Source of the DNA: Gemmiger sp. An50
GTDB lineage: Bacteria; Bacillota; Clostridia; Oscillospirales; Ruminococcaceae
Direction of reading: 5' to 3'
Length of the DNA stretch: 64,000 nucleotides
NCBI RefSeq assembly: GCF_002161595.1
Contig: NZ_NFID01000008.1
Coordinates: 90,559 to 154,558, forward strand
Part shown: positions 46,148 to 56,002 of the stretch, one piece after another
Layout: the number at the start of each line of letters is the position of its first letter
How positions within the stretch are numbered: position 1 is the first letter of the stretch
Position numbers and translations under genes: made by a program
Notes under the pieces: generated by a model
Database searches by the model: none
Told to the model about the DNA's origin: nothing
Seen by the model: only the letters and a program-made list of their open reading frames with translations

Positions 46148-47470
46148 TTAGGAGCGAACGTTTTTGATGATGTCCTCCACCGTTTCCTTCAGGTGGCGGT
46201 CGTTGTTCAGATTGTTCTCCATGGATTTCAGGGAGTACACGATGGTGGAGTGATCCCGGCCGCCGAACTCCTTGCCGATGTCCTCCATGCTCATGCCGGT
46301 GATCTCGCGCACCACATAGATGGCGGTCTGCCGGGCAGAGGAGATGTTGGCTGTGCGGCGCATGCCCCGGATCTCCGCGGGGGTCACGTTGTAAGTGCGG
46401 CCCACCTCGCCGATGATCTTTTCGATGGTAACCGGAACCGGTTGGGTCTCGTTCAGAATATCCTTGATGGCATTCTGAGCCACGCCGATCACCGGCTGGA
46501 TGCCTTCCAGCATGTAATAGGCGTTCAGCTTTTTCACGGCGCCTTCCAGCTGGCGGATGTTGTTTTTCAGATGGTTCGCGATGAACTCGGCCACGTCATC
46601 CGGCATGTCCAGATTGAACAGCTCGGCCTTGCGGCGGATGATGGCCACTCGGGTCTCGAAGTCCGGCGGCTGAATGTCCGCGGTGAGGCCCCACTCGAAC
46701 CGGGTGCGCAGACGCTCCTCCAGGCTCTTGATCTCCTTGGCGGGGCGGTCGCTGGCCAGCACGATCTGCTTGCCCGCGTTGTGCAGCGTATTAAAGGTAT
46801 GGAAGAACTCCTCCTGGGTGCTTTCCTTGCCGGCGATGAACTGGATATCGTCCACCAGCAGCACGTCCGCCGCCCGGTATTTCTGGCGGAAGCTCTCGGT
46901 GTTGCCCTCCCGGATGGCAGTGATGATCTCGTTGGTGAACTTCTCGCAGTCCACATACACAATATTAAAGTCCGGGTGGTTCTTCTTGATCTCCACCTGA
47001 ATGGCGTTGAGCAGGTGCGTTTTACCCAGACCAGACTGGCCGTAGATGAACAGCGGGTTGTAGGCCCCGGAGGGATTGGAGGCAACCGCCTGCGCCGCCG
47101 CATAGGCGAACTGGTTGGAGGGACCCTTGATGAAGTTTTCGAAGGTGAAGTCGTATTTGCCGCTGGGAGCGCTGACCGGAGCAGGTTTTTCCGGTTCCGG
47201 GGCGGGCTTTTCCGGTGCGGCTGCGGGCACGACGAGTTCCACCTCCACATCGAAGCCCAGCACCGCGGCCAGAGCTTCTTTCAGCAGAGGAGTATAGCGG
47301 TCCCGCACGATGGTGCAGATGAAATCATTGCGCACAGCCAGCACGACCTTGCCGCTGCCCTCGAAGCTCACCGCCTCCAGCCCGTCGATGTACAGGTTGT
47401 AGGTGGCGTCCACCAGGCGCTCCTTGCAATAGGCCTTCGCTGCGCTTAAAACGTCGTTAAAGGAATCCAT
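46148..47470 (-). CDS. dnaA: chromosomal replication initiator DnaA
   Basis: 440 residues from ATG 47470; a TTG two codons earlier is a possible alternative. Domain I (1-80), a short Pro/Glu/Ala linker (82-104), AAA+ domain III with Walker A GQSGLGKT (144-151), Walker B VLLVDDIQFI, and domain IV with the DnaA-box-binding GGRDHSTIVYS near the C-terminus. Melts oriC and loads helicase. Transcribed toward dnaN, divergent from rpmH. Confidence 0.98.
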   Translation of the reverse strand: MDSFNDVLSAAKAYCKERLVDATYNLYIDGLEAVSFEGSGKVVLAVRNDFICTIVRDRYTPLLKEALAAVLGFDVEVELVVPAAAPEKPAPEPEKPAPVSAPSGKYDFTFENFIKGPSNQFAYAAAQAVASNPSGAYNPLFIYGQSGLGKTHLLNAIQVEIKKNHPDFNIVYVDCEKFTNEIITAIREGNTESFRQKYRAADVLLVDDIQFIAGKESTQEEFFHTFNTLHNAGKQIVLASDRPAKEIKSLEERLRTRFEWGLTADIQPPDFETRVAIIRRKAELFNLDMPDDVAEFIANHLKNNIRQLEGAVKKLNAYYMLEGIQPVIGVAQNAIKDILNETQPVPVTIEKIIGEVGRTYNVTPAEIRGMRRTANISSARQTAIYVVREITGMSMEDIGKEFGGRDHSTIVYSLKSMENNLNNDRHLKETVEDIIKNVRS

Positions 47471-47513
47471 AGGCAAAAACGCTCCATTATTATTGAAAAT
47501 TAGTATCTGATTG

Positions 47514-47542
47514 ATTATATCACAAAAAAACGACCTTTACAA
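47514..47542 (-). promoter_or_regulatory. dnaA promoter
   Basis: Minus strand: TTGTAA, 17 bp, TATAAT, about 38 bp before the predicted transcript's start codon region. Confidence 0.8.
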
Positions 47543-47554
47543 TGTTATTTATTA

Positions 47555-47570
47555 TACTATAGCTATAGTA
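47555..47570. promoter_or_regulatory. 16-bp palindrome upstream of the dnaA promoter
   Basis: TACTATAGCTATAGTA is perfectly self-complementary and begins 13 bp upstream of the dnaA -35. It is a possible operator; no matching regulator was identified. Confidence 0.5.
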
Positions 47571-47699
47571 GCCGCTGTAAGGGGTCTAAAAACGCGTTTT
47601 CGCAAATCGCCAAAGGGGGCACAAAGGCCCGCCGTATCTGCGTGTACACGGCAAAACAGGCCAAAACAAGCTGTAAAGCAAAAAACTTTGCGGAAAGTG

Positions 47700-47729
47700 T
47701 TGACAAAGGCGGAAATCATCCGCTATACT
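47700..47729 (+). promoter_or_regulatory. rpmH operon promoter
   Basis: TTGACA, 18 bp, TATACT, about 85 bp before rpmH. A GC hairpin CCCC/GGGG (47783-47796) lies in the leader. Confidence 0.8.
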
Positions 47730-47814
47730 TTTATGATGCAAGGTCATCTGTGTACCTGCACAGAGAAAATCAATAAAATCTGCCCCATTGCGGGGCCTTT
47801 TGGAGGATATCGTC

Positions 47815-47949
47815 ATGAAAAGAACTTTTCAGCCCAAGAAGCGTCAGCGCAGTGGTGTGCACGGCTTTCTGAAGAGAATGGCCAGCAAGAACGGCCGCAA
47901 GGTGATCGCCGCCCGTCGTGCCAAGGGCCGCGCCAAGCTGTCTGCCTAA
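47815..47949 (+). CDS. rpmH: 50S ribosomal protein L34
   Basis: 44 residues, the standard L34 length: [18 protein letters not shown] then [29 protein letters not shown] lies upstream of ATG 47815. Highly basic 23S-binding protein; first gene of the rpmH-rnpA-yidD-yidC-khpB run. Confidence 0.97.
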   Translation: MKRTFQPKKRQRSGVHGFLKRMASKNGRKVIAARRAKGRAKLSA

Positions 47950-48039
47950 GTGTAAAACAAAGCCCCGCTTTTTGAGCGGGCAAGCTTGCAAGGCCACTGA
48001 GTTGTTAGTGGCCTTGTTTTTCCATACGGGGGAAGATCC

Positions 48040-48372
48040 ATGCGCTACCGGCCGATCACCCGCAACAAGGAGTTTGCCCGGGCCTATGCCCGGGGAAAGG
48101 CCTTTGTGCATCCAAAACTGGTGTTGTATGTGATGAAGAACCGTCTGGGGCATACCCGGGTGGGCATCACCGCAACCAAAAAAATCGGCAACGCCGTGCA
48201 CCGAAACCGGGCGCGGCGGGTCATCCGTGCCGCCTTGTACCAGACGCTGCCCTATGATGTGGGCGGGCTGGACCTGGTGTTCGTGGCGCGGGGCCAGACC
48301 ACCCGCTGCAAGAGCGGCGAGGTGCAGAAGGCTGCCGAACAACTGCTGAAAAACGCGGGCCTGGTCAGATGA
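48040..48372 (+). CDS. rnpA: ribonuclease P protein component
   Basis: 110 residues. RNR motif GNAVHRNRARRVIR and central cleft residues FARAYARGKAFVHPKLVLYV are typical. Binds RNase P RNA to mature tRNA 5' ends. The 90-bp gap after rpmH contains a small hairpin (GCAAGGCCACTGA/TTAGTGGCCTTG, near 47985-48016) that may attenuate expression. Overlaps yidD by 4 bp. Confidence 0.95.
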   Translation: MRYRPITRNKEFARAYARGKAFVHPKLVLYVMKNRLGHTRVGITATKKIGNAVHRNRARRVIRAALYQTLPYDVGGLDLVFVARGQTTRCKSGEVQKAAEQLLKNAGLVR

Positions 48373-48623
48373 TCGCCCGCGTTTTAGTGCTACCCATAAA
48401 GTGGTACAAGAAATACCTCTCGCCCCATCTGGGCACAAATTGCCGCTTCCTTCCCACCTGCAGTGAATATGCCATGGAGGCACTGCTCACCCATGGCGCG
48501 GTGAAGGGAAGCATCCTGGCGGTGTGGCGCATTCTGCGCTGCAACCCGCTGTGCAAGAGCGGTTACGATCCGGTCCCGCCCAAAGGACGCTGGAAAAACG
48601 ACGACCGCCGCCTGGTCCGCTGA
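48369..48623 (+). CDS. yidD: membrane protein insertion efficiency factor YidD
   Basis: 84 residues. An amphipathic N-terminal helix (LVLPIKWYKKYLSPHLG) and conserved CRFLPTCSEYAMEALLTHGAVKGSILAVWRILRCNP. Small helper of YidC. The start codon overlaps the rnpA stop. Confidence 0.95.
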   Translation: MIARVLVLPIKWYKKYLSPHLGTNCRFLPTCSEYAMEALLTHGAVKGSILAVWRILRCNPLCKSGYDPVPPKGRWKNDDRRLVR

Positions 48624-48743
48624 CTGCGGACGAACCTTACCCATCGCCCCTTGTGACGCGCCCCGTTTTGCGCCGGGGATGTGTCCCACGATAAAATCTA
48701 CAAAAGCCCTGGCGCGCAAACGGGGCGGATAGGAAAAAGAATT

Positions 48744-49769
48744 ATGGGAATTTTAGGCATTCTCGGCACGCCCCTCGGCTATGTGCTGCAGTGGATCTAC
48801 CAGTTTGTGGGCAACTACGGCTGGTCCATCATCCTGTTCACGGTCATCGTGCGCCTGCTCTCCTTCCCGCTGCAGATTAAGCAGCAGAAGAGCACCGCCC
48901 GCATGGCTGCGTACCAGCCGATGATCCAGGAGATCCAGAAAAAGTACGCCAAGGACAAGGAAAAGCAGAACGAAGAGCTGATGCGCATGCAGCAGGAATA
49001 CGGCTATAACCCCGCCGCCGGCTGCGCGCCCATGCTGATCAACTTCCTGGTGATCTTCGGCATCATCGAGGTGGTTTACCGCCCGCTGAAGTACATCATG
49101 CACCTGCCTGCCGAGGCTCTGAACGCCGCGGCCGAGCAGCTGGGTATGGCTGCCAACAACTACATGGCCCAGAGCGAGATCATCAAGCAGGTCCAGCTGG
49201 ACCCCAATGTGTTCGGCAACATCTTCACCGCCGAGCAGATCGAAGCCATGCAGAACTTCAATGTGAACTTCCTGGGCATTAACCTGATGGACAAGCCCGG
49301 CTTCGCGCTGAACACTCTGCTGATCTTCCCCCTGCTGAGCATCGTCACCATGGCTATGCTGAACGTGATCACCATGAAGATGAGCGGTCAGCAGATGCAG
49401 GGCAGCATGAAGTGGATGCCCTGGATCACCAGCCTGATGTTCGTCTGGTTCGCCTTCCAGGTGCCCGTGGGCTTCTCTCTGTATTACACCGTGTCTAACC
49501 TGTTCATGTTTATCCAGAGCGTAATTCTGCGCAAGATGTACGATCCCGAGAAGCTGAAGGTGGAGATCGCCGCCGAGATCGAGGCCAAAAAGCTGGAGCG
49601 CAAGGCGAAAAAGCAGGTGACCGTGGTGGAGAACGGCAAAGAGACCACCCGTTCGGTCAACGAGGCAGAACTGAACCGGCTGCGCCTGGAAATGGCCCGC
49701 AAGCAGGACGAGGAAAAATATAAGGACGAGCGGACCGTACCCCTGAGCCAGCTGAACAAGGAGGAATGA
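48744..49769 (+). CDS. yidC: membrane protein insertase YidC/OxaA
   Basis: 341 residues from ATG 48744 (AGGAAAAAG site). Five-helix insertase core; the groove arginine is in TVIVRLLSFPLQIKQQKS, followed by the cytoplasmic hairpin QEIQKKYAKDKEKQNEELMRMQQEYGYNPAAGCAPML. The start GILGILGTPLGYVLQWIY lacks a lipobox, unlike SpoIIIJ of Bacillus. A charged C-terminal tail (about 270-341) may contact ribosomes. Confidence 0.96.
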   Translation: MGILGILGTPLGYVLQWIYQFVGNYGWSIILFTVIVRLLSFPLQIKQQKSTARMAAYQPMIQEIQKKYAKDKEKQNEELMRMQQEYGYNPAAGCAPMLINFLVIFGIIEVVYRPLKYIMHLPAEALNAAAEQLGMAANNYMAQSEIIKQVQLDPNVFGNIFTAEQIEAMQNFNVNFLGINLMDKPGFALNTLLIFPLLSIVTMAMLNVITMKMSGQQMQGSMKWMPWITSLMFVWFAFQVPVGFSLYYTVSNLFMFIQSVILRKMYDPEKLKVEIAAEIEAKKLERKAKKQVTVVENGKETTRSVNEAELNRLRLEMARKQDEEKYKDERTVPLSQLNKEE

Positions 49770-49772
49770 GTC

Positions 49773-50783
49773 ATGCGTGAAGTGATCGTTACCGGGAAGA
49801 CTGTGGAGGAGGCCACCGAGGCCGCCTGCGCCCAGCTGGGCCTTCCCCGTGAGGAAGTGAGCATCGAGATCCTGGAGATGCCGGTGCACCGTCTGTTCAA
49901 GAAGATCCCCGCTAAGGTGCGCGCCACCGTGCAGGAGCCCGAGGTGGAGACCCCGGCCGAGCCCGTGGCTGCGGCCCAGCCCGAGGAGAAGGCGGTTGAG
50001 GTACAGCCTGCCGCTGAGGAAAAGGCCGCTCCCGCAGAGGAGAAGCAGGAGGCCGCTCCCCAGGAGGAGGCCACCGTACAGGTGGACGTGGACAGCAACG
50101 AGAAGCTGGCCGCCGCCGTGGCTTACCTGAAGGAGATCTTTACCCTGATGGGTGCGGGCGACGTGGAGATGCACGTGGAGAAGCAGGGCGAGGCCTACAT
50201 CGTGAAGGTGGAAGGTGAGGACGTTGGCGTTCTGATCGGCCACCGTGGCGAGACAATGGAGAGCCTGTCCTACCTGGCTGGGCTGGCGGCCAACCGCCTG
50301 GGCGGCGACTACCTGAAACTGGGTCTGGACGTGGCTGGCTATCGCGGCAAGCGGGAGAAGGACCTGGAGGCTCTGGCCCGCCGCATGGGCGCGAAGGTGG
50401 CCAAGACCGGCCGCAGCTATGCCATGGACCCCATGAACCCCTACGAGCGGCGCATCATCCACAGCACCATCAGCACCATGGAGGGCCTGCGCAGCGAGTC
50501 CAAGGGTGAGGGTGCGGATCGCCGCGTTGTGATCTACTCCACCGATCCCAATGCTCAGAACCGCAGCCGCAGCGGCGGCCGTGGTCAGCGTGGCGGCCGC
50601 GGTCAGCGCGGTGGCCGTGACCGCAAGAGCGGCGGCTTCAAGGGTGAGCGGCGCAGCAGCGTTCCCGGCCGGGAGTTTGCCAGCGCCCAGCGCACCGAGG
50701 GTGCAGCCCCTGTTGCTCCCAAGCGCACTCAGGTGATCGATGACGCCGAGGGCTTTGCTCTGTACGGCAAGATCGAGCTGTAA
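49773..50783 (+). CDS. khpB: RNA-binding protein KhpB (Jag)
   Basis: 336 residues. Jag_N domain (1-50, VIVTGKTVEEATEAACAQLG), a Glu/Ala/Pro-rich linker (about 52-105), KH domain (about 115-185, with GVLIGHRGETMESLSYLAG), R3H domain (about 190-250, RKR-x-AMDPMNPYERRIIH), then an Arg/Gly-rich tail with repeated RGQRGG units near 266-285. KhpB with KhpA is a global RNA chaperone in Gram-positives. The RGG-like tail is not part of the usual Jag architecture. Confidence 0.94.
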   Translation: MREVIVTGKTVEEATEAACAQLGLPREEVSIEILEMPVHRLFKKIPAKVRATVQEPEVETPAEPVAAAQPEEKAVEVQPAAEEKAAPAEEKQEAAPQEEATVQVDVDSNEKLAAAVAYLKEIFTLMGAGDVEMHVEKQGEAYIVKVEGEDVGVLIGHRGETMESLSYLAGLAANRLGGDYLKLGLDVAGYRGKREKDLEALARRMGAKVAKTGRSYAMDPMNPYERRIIHSTISTMEGLRSESKGEGADRRVVIYSTDPNAQNRSRSGGRGQRGGRGQRGGRDRKSGGFKGERRSSVPGREFASAQRTEGAAPVAPKRTQVIDDAEGFALYGKIEL

Positions 50784-50807
50784 GAAACGCGCATACATAA
50801 AATTCAC

Positions 50808-50850
50808 CGCGGCATGCGGCCCCCAAGCGGAGCTGCGTGCCGCGTTTTTT
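50808..50850 (+). terminator. terminator after khpB
   Basis: Stem CGCGGCATGC/GCGTGCCGCG (one G-T pair) with TTTTTT. Confidence 0.88.
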
Positions 50851-50991
50851 ACCGTCTTGATTCACTACTGATTGTATTATATTTGAAAATATTACAAGAG
50901 TGCGAAAGCTTCGGCGGCCCCGTTGCGCTTTTTTGCGGGGCATGATAGGATAGGAGTACAAGATTTTTCCAGACAGGAAAGGAAGGATAAA

Positions 50992-51561
50992 ATGCGTTTG
51001 GAGCGAATGAACGGTTGGCAGGACCCCCGATTTGAAGCGTTGTGGGAGCTGTATGAAGCGAGCTTCCCCGCCTACGAGAACCGGACCCTGCCCGACCAGA
51101 AGCGCGCCATGGAGGATGAGCGCTACCATGTGGACCTGATCTATGAGGAGGACCAGTGGCAGGGCTTTGTGATGTATTGGCAGGCGCCCGGCTATTTGTA
51201 CGTGGAGCATTTCGCGGTGTTCCCCTGCGGCCGGGGCAAGGGCTACGGGTCCAAGGTGCTGACCGCCCTGAAAGAAAAGGGGCAGCCGGTGCTGCTGGAG
51301 ATCGACCCGCCGAAAGAGGAGATTTCCATCCGCCGCAAGGGCTTTTACGAGCGGAACGGCTTCTGTGAAAATCCCTACGACTACCAGCACATCCCTTATA
51401 AAAAGGACGACGTGCCCCACCCGCTGGTGGTGATGACCTGGCCGGAACCCATCAGCGAAGAGGTTTATCAAGGCTTCCGGCGCTTTATGCGGGACGTGGT
51501 GATGGAGTACAGCGAAGCAAAAGAAAATAACAATTGGGAGAATATTTTGAAATTCGACTGA
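50992..51561 (+). CDS. GNAT family N-acetyltransferase
   Basis: 189 residues from ATG 50992 (AAAGGAAGG site). N-terminal RFEALWELYEASFPAYENRTL, central acetyl-CoA loop CGRGKGYGSKVL (about 78-89), and ISIRRKGFYERNGF. Substrate unknown. A TTGCGC/N17/TAGGAT promoter-like sequence lies at about 50924-50952, and a terminator follows, making a single-gene insertion between khpB and mnmE. Confidence 0.88.
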   Translation: MRLERMNGWQDPRFEALWELYEASFPAYENRTLPDQKRAMEDERYHVDLIYEEDQWQGFVMYWQAPGYLYVEHFAVFPCGRGKGYGSKVLTALKEKGQPVLLEIDPPKEEISIRRKGFYERNGFCENPYDYQHIPYKKDDVPHPLVVMTWPEPISEEVYQGFRRFMRDVVMEYSEAKENNNWENILKFD

Positions 51562-51574
51562 TTGGATAATATGC

Positions 51575-51613
51575 AAAGGCCGCCCGATGACCGGAAGGAC
51601 TCGGGCGGCCTTT
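51575..51613 (+). terminator. terminator after the GNAT gene
   Basis: Perfect 13-bp stem AAAGGCCGCCCGA/TCGGGCGGCCTTT with a 13-nt loop. Confidence 0.85.
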
Positions 51614-51700
51614 GCTCTGTGTCCGGCCTGCCTTGCCCTGGCCGGGGCCGGTGTGCTACAATAAAATGAACTATGCTGTTTTGAGAATGGGGGAGTGAAG

Positions 51701-53068
51701 ATGGAAACGACCATCGTGGCGCTGGCAACGCCGCCCGGTGCGGGCGGTATCGCAGTGGTGCGCCTGTCCGGCCCGGAAAGCTACCGGATCACCGAGCAGG
51801 TGTTTCGGCCGATGAATCCGAACAAAAAGGTGAGCGAGGCGAAGGGCTATACCGCCCTGTTTGGTCATTTCATCGCCCGGGGCGAAACGCTGGACGAGGG
51901 CGTAGCCCTCTTCTTCCGGGCTCCCCGAAGCTATACCGGCGAAGACGTGGTGGAGCTGAGCTGCCATGGCGGTATGGTGATCGCTCAAGAGCTGATCACC
52001 GCCTGCATCGCGGCGGGCGCGGCACCGGCCGGACCGGGTGAGTACACCAAGCGGGCCTTTCTGAACGGGCGGATGAGTCTGACCCAGGCCGAGGCGGTGA
52101 TGGATCTGATCGGCGCTGCCGGCCGTCAGGGCGCAGCGCTGGCCGAGAGCGCCCTGAGCGGCGCGCTGGCCCGGCAGATCGAGGGATACAAAAGCCGTCT
52201 GGTGGCGCTGGCCGGGCATCTGGCTGCCTGGGTGGATTTCCCCGAAGAGGATGTGCCCGAGCTGGAAGAGGATACCCTGCGTAGTACACTGGATGAAGTG
52301 TGTACCGGTGTGCGAGGACTGATCGGCAGCTACGGCGGCGGTGCCGTACTGCGTCAGGGTGTGGACGCGGCCATCGTGGGCAGTCCCAACGTGGGCAAGA
52401 GCACCCTGATGAATCTGCTGGCCGGATTCGACCGGGCCATCGTGACCCCCATTGCCGGAACCACCCGGGATGTGGTGGAGCAGGCGGTGATGCTGGGCGG
52501 CGTGCGGGTCAACCTGTTTGATACCGCAGGCCTGCGGGAGACCGGCGACGTGGTGGAGGCTGAGGGCATCCGCCGCAGCCGCCGCAAGCTGGAAGAGGCC
52601 GGGCTGGTGCTGGCGGTGTTCGACGGCTCCACCCCCGCCACCGAGGAGGACAAGGAGTTGGCGCAGCTGTGCGCCGGGCGTCCGGCCATCGCGCTGGTGA
52701 ACAAGAACGATTTGGAACAGCGCTTCGACGAGAGCATTCTGGAGGGCAAATTCTTCCGGGTGCTGCGCATTGCGGCAGGCCAGGGCGGCGGGATGCCGGA
52801 GCTGGAGCAGGCGGTGCGGGAGCTGCTGGGAGTGGCCAATCTGGACCCCGGTGCGCCCTGCCTGGTGAGCCAGCGGCAGCTGGCCGCGGCAGTATCTGCC
52901 CGGGACGCGCTGCAGGAGGGCATCCAGGCGCTGGACGGCGGCTTCGGACTGGACGCGGTGAGCGTCTGCGTGGACGATGCCCTGGCGGCCCTCTGCCGCC
53001 TGACCGGTGAGGACGCCAGCGAGAGCGTGATCGAGGAAGTGTTCTCCAAGTTCTGTGTGGGCAAGTAA
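51701..53068 (+). CDS. mnmE: tRNA modification GTPase MnmE
   Basis: 455 residues from ATG 51701 (GGGGGAG 6 bp upstream). N-terminal folate-binding domain, G1 motif GSPNVGKST near 226-234, DTAG-type DTAGLRE, NKND, and the C-terminal catalytic FCVGK (CxGK). With MnmG it installs carboxymethylaminomethyl at wobble U34 of several tRNAs. Confidence 0.97.
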   Translation: METTIVALATPPGAGGIAVVRLSGPESYRITEQVFRPMNPNKKVSEAKGYTALFGHFIARGETLDEGVALFFRAPRSYTGEDVVELSCHGGMVIAQELITACIAAGAAPAGPGEYTKRAFLNGRMSLTQAEAVMDLIGAAGRQGAALAESALSGALARQIEGYKSRLVALAGHLAAWVDFPEEDVPELEEDTLRSTLDEVCTGVRGLIGSYGGGAVLRQGVDAAIVGSPNVGKSTLMNLLAGFDRAIVTPIAGTTRDVVEQAVMLGGVRVNLFDTAGLRETGDVVEAEGIRRSRRKLEEAGLVLAVFDGSTPATEEDKELAQLCAGRPAIALVNKNDLEQRFDESILEGKFFRVLRIAAGQGGGMPELEQAVRELLGVANLDPGAPCLVSQRQLAAAVSARDALQEGIQALDGGFGLDAVSVCVDDALAALCRLTGEDASESVIEEVFSKFCVGK

Positions 53069-53087
53069 AGGAAGGAAACGACAAAGC

Positions 53088-55004
53088 ATGAACCATTTGG
53101 GAGATTATCAGGTGATTGTGGTGGGCGCGGGCCACGCGGGCATTGAAGCGGCCCACGCGGCGGCGGCGCTGGGCGCAAAGACCGCCCTGTTCACCCTCAG
53201 CCTGGACGGCATCGGAAACATGCCCTGCAACCCCAGCATCGGCGGTACCGCCAAGGGCCATCTGGTGCGGGAGGTGGACGCGCTGGGCGGCGTGATGGGC
53301 CTGGCGGCAGACGCCACCACCCTGCAGAGCCGGATGCTCAACCGGGGCAAGGGCCCGGCGGTGCATTCCCTGCGGGCCCAGATCGACCGGCGGGCCTACC
53401 ATGATTTCACCAAGCATTTTCTGGAAAAGACCAATAATTTGGACATTAAACAGGGCGAGATCGTGGATCTTGCCCTGGAGGATGGCCGGGTGACCGGCGT
53501 ATATACCCGTTTGAACGGTTTTTATGGGGCTCAGGCGGTGGTGCTTTGCACCGGTACCAATCTGGGCGGGCGCATCTTTGTGGGCGACGCCAGTGTGGAG
53601 AGCGGCCCGGACGGCCAGCAGGCGGCCAACCTGCTGAGCGAGCGGCTGCGTCAGGCGGGGCTGCCCCTGCGCCGGTTCAAAACCGGTACCCCTGCCCGGG
53701 TACACCGGCGGAGTATTGATTTCTCGGTGCTAGAGCCCCAGCCCGGCGAGGAGCCGCCGGAGCCGTTCAGCTTTCTGACTCCGGAGGGCGGCATCAAAAA
53801 TCTGGTGGATTGCCACATCGCCTACACCAACCCGGAGACCCATCGGATTATTCTGGACAACCTGCATCGCTCGCCGCTGTACGGGGGAATGATCGAGGGT
53901 GTTGGCCCCCGGTACTGTCCCAGCATCGAGGATAAGGTGGTGCGTTTTTCGGACAAGGAGCGGCACCAGATCTTTGTGGAGCCCTGCGGGCTGGACACCG
54001 AGGAGATGTATCTGCAGGGAATGAGCAGCAGCCTGCCGGAGGATGTGCAGAATGCCATGTACCGGACCATCAAGGGCTTCGAAAACATTGAGATCCTGCG
54101 GCCCGCCTATGCCATCGAGTATGACTGTATTGACCCTACTGCCCTCCAGCTGACCCTGGAAACCCGGGCGGTGAAGGGCCTGTATGGTGCAGGCCAGTTT
54201 AACGGGACCTCCGGCTATGAAGAGGCGGCGGCCCAGGGCCTGCTGGCTGGCATGAACGCCGGTCTGGCAGTGCTGGGCAAGGAGCAGGTGATCCTGCCCC
54301 GGCATTCCTCCTACCTGGGCACCCTGGTGGATGACCTGGTGACCAAGGGCGTGATGGACCCCTACCGAATGATGACCAGCCGCAGCGAATACCGTCTGAC
54401 CCTGCGACAGGATAACGCCGACGAGCGGTTGACCCCCATCGGTCGCAAGGCGGGTCTGGTGGACGATGTCCGCTGGCAGGCCTTTGAACAGGCCATGGCG
54501 GTGAAGGCCCGGGAGACCAAACGGCTGGAACAGACCAGCGTAAAGGCGGCAGAGCTGAACCGGGTGCTGGAGGAAAAGGGCATTGCCCTGGTGGAAAAGG
54601 GCGGTCCGGCGGCGGAGCTGCTGCGGCGGCCTGAGCTGGACTATGCCATTCTGGCTCAGGTGATCGGCTGGGGTGACGGTGTGGACCGTCGGATGGCGGC
54701 CCGTATCACCACCGAAATCAAATACGCGGGCTACATTGCCCGGCAGCAGCGGGCCATCAAGGATGTGAAGCGACTGGAGAATACCCCCATCCCGGAGGAC
54801 TTCGACTATGCGCCGTTGAATGGCCTGCGGCTGGAGGCTCGGGAAAAGCTGGCACGCATCCGGCCGGTGAGCCTGGCCCAGGCGGGCCGAATCCCCGGGG
54901 TAAGCCCGGCGGATATGGCGGTGCTCAGTGTAGCGGTGGAAGCCGCCAACCGAGGCCGCAGAACAAACAGCAGCGAAGCCCAGAACAAGGAGGCGGCGGA
55001 ATGA
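53088..55004 (+). CDS. mnmG: tRNA uridine-5-carboxymethylaminomethyl modification enzyme MnmG
   Basis: 638 residues from ATG 53088 (AAGGAAGG site). FAD-binding [16 protein letters not shown] at 12-27, [29 protein letters not shown] segment and a C-terminal helical domain. Partner of MnmE; starts 19 bp after it. Confidence 0.97.
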   Translation: MNHLGDYQVIVVGAGHAGIEAAHAAAALGAKTALFTLSLDGIGNMPCNPSIGGTAKGHLVREVDALGGVMGLAADATTLQSRMLNRGKGPAVHSLRAQIDRRAYHDFTKHFLEKTNNLDIKQGEIVDLALEDGRVTGVYTRLNGFYGAQAVVLCTGTNLGGRIFVGDASVESGPDGQQAANLLSERLRQAGLPLRRFKTGTPARVHRRSIDFSVLEPQPGEEPPEPFSFLTPEGGIKNLVDCHIAYTNPETHRIILDNLHRSPLYGGMIEGVGPRYCPSIEDKVVRFSDKERHQIFVEPCGLDTEEMYLQGMSSSLPEDVQNAMYRTIKGFENIEILRPAYAIEYDCIDPTALQLTLETRAVKGLYGAGQFNGTSGYEEAAAQGLLAGMNAGLAVLGKEQVILPRHSSYLGTLVDDLVTKGVMDPYRMMTSRSEYRLTLRQDNADERLTPIGRKAGLVDDVRWQAFEQAMAVKARETKRLEQTSVKAAELNRVLEEKGIALVEKGGPAAELLRRPELDYAILAQVIGWGDGVDRRMAARITTEIKYAGYIARQQRAIKDVKRLENTPIPEDFDYAPLNGLRLEAREKLARIRPVSLAQAGRIPGVSPADMAVLSVAVEAANRGRRTNSSEAQNKEAAE

Positions 55005-55708
55005 TCGATACACAGCGTTTGCAGGAAAAATGCGCCCGGCAGGGCATTGAGCTGACCGGCGTTCAGCTGGACCAGTTGAACCACTATGCCCGGCTGCTGG
55101 TGGAATACAACCAGAAGGTGAACCTGACGGCCATCACCGACCCGGAGGGCATCGAGGATAAGCACTTTCTGGATAGCCTGCTCTTTGCCAGCCAGCCGGA
55201 GGTGGCAGGCAAAATGATCGATGTGGGCTGCGGCGCGGGTTTTCCGGGCCTTGTGACCAAGATTTACAAGCCGGAGCTGGAACTTACCCTGATGGAGCCC
55301 ACCGGCAAGCGAGTGGAGTTTTTGAAATACGTTTGTGCCGAGCTGGGCCTGACCGGCGTGGAGTTTGCCAAGGAGCGGGCAGAGGAAGCGGCCCGCAAGC
55401 AGTGGCGGGAGACCGCCGATGTGGTGAGCGCCCGGGCAGTGGCGGCGCTGCAGATTCTGGCGGAATACTGTTTGCCCCTGACCAAGGTGGGCGGCGTGTT
55501 CATTGCCATGAAGGGCGCGGGTGCTGAGCAGGAGCTGGCCAGCGCCAAGGGCGCCATTGCCAAGCTGGGCGGTAAGTTCCGGGAGACCCGTGACTTCCAG
55601 CTGCCCGGCGGCGACGCCCGCAGCCTGGTGGTGTGCGAAAAAATATCGCAAACTCCGACCGCTTACCCCAGAAACGGAGGAAAGATTGCAAAATCCCCGC
55701 TGAAATAA
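55001..55708 (+). CDS. rsmG: 16S rRNA (guanine(527)-N7)-methyltransferase
   Basis: 235 residues. SAM motif [37 protein letters not shown] and [12 protein letters not shown] are diagnostic. Overlaps the mnmG stop by 4 bp. Confidence 0.96.
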   Translation: MIDTQRLQEKCARQGIELTGVQLDQLNHYARLLVEYNQKVNLTAITDPEGIEDKHFLDSLLFASQPEVAGKMIDVGCGAGFPGLVTKIYKPELELTLMEPTGKRVEFLKYVCAELGLTGVEFAKERAEEAARKQWRETADVVSARAVAALQILAEYCLPLTKVGGVFIAMKGAGAEQELASAKGAIAKLGGKFRETRDFQLPGGDARSLVVCEKISQTPTAYPRNGGKIAKSPLK

Positions 55709-55753
55709 GAAGAAAAGGGAAGAAATCCAGAGAATTTTGTAAATGGAAATTTC

Positions 55754-55782
55754 TGGATTGCACAGCGCGCCTGTGGTATACT
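55754..55782 (+). promoter_or_regulatory. noc promoter
   Basis: Extended -10 TGGTATACT (55774-55782) with a weak -35 17 bp upstream. The leader to noc is over 200 nt and holds no recognised element. Confidence 0.55.
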
Positions 55783-56002
55783 TTTGCTGGAAGCAAGAGA
55801 TGCCGCATGGCGCGCTTTTGTGTTCCGAAGGATAAGGGATCATTTCTGCGGCCCGGCCAGGAAATACATAACAGAAAATAGGGCAAAAGGCTGCCATGCA
55901 AGCGGCGGCGATGGTTTCCAGGCTGTTGGGCGGGGTGCTGCCCCAAGGCTCCTGCCTGCTGGGGGCCGCAGAATTTTCCGCAACAAAAAGGAGGGTACCA
56001 GG

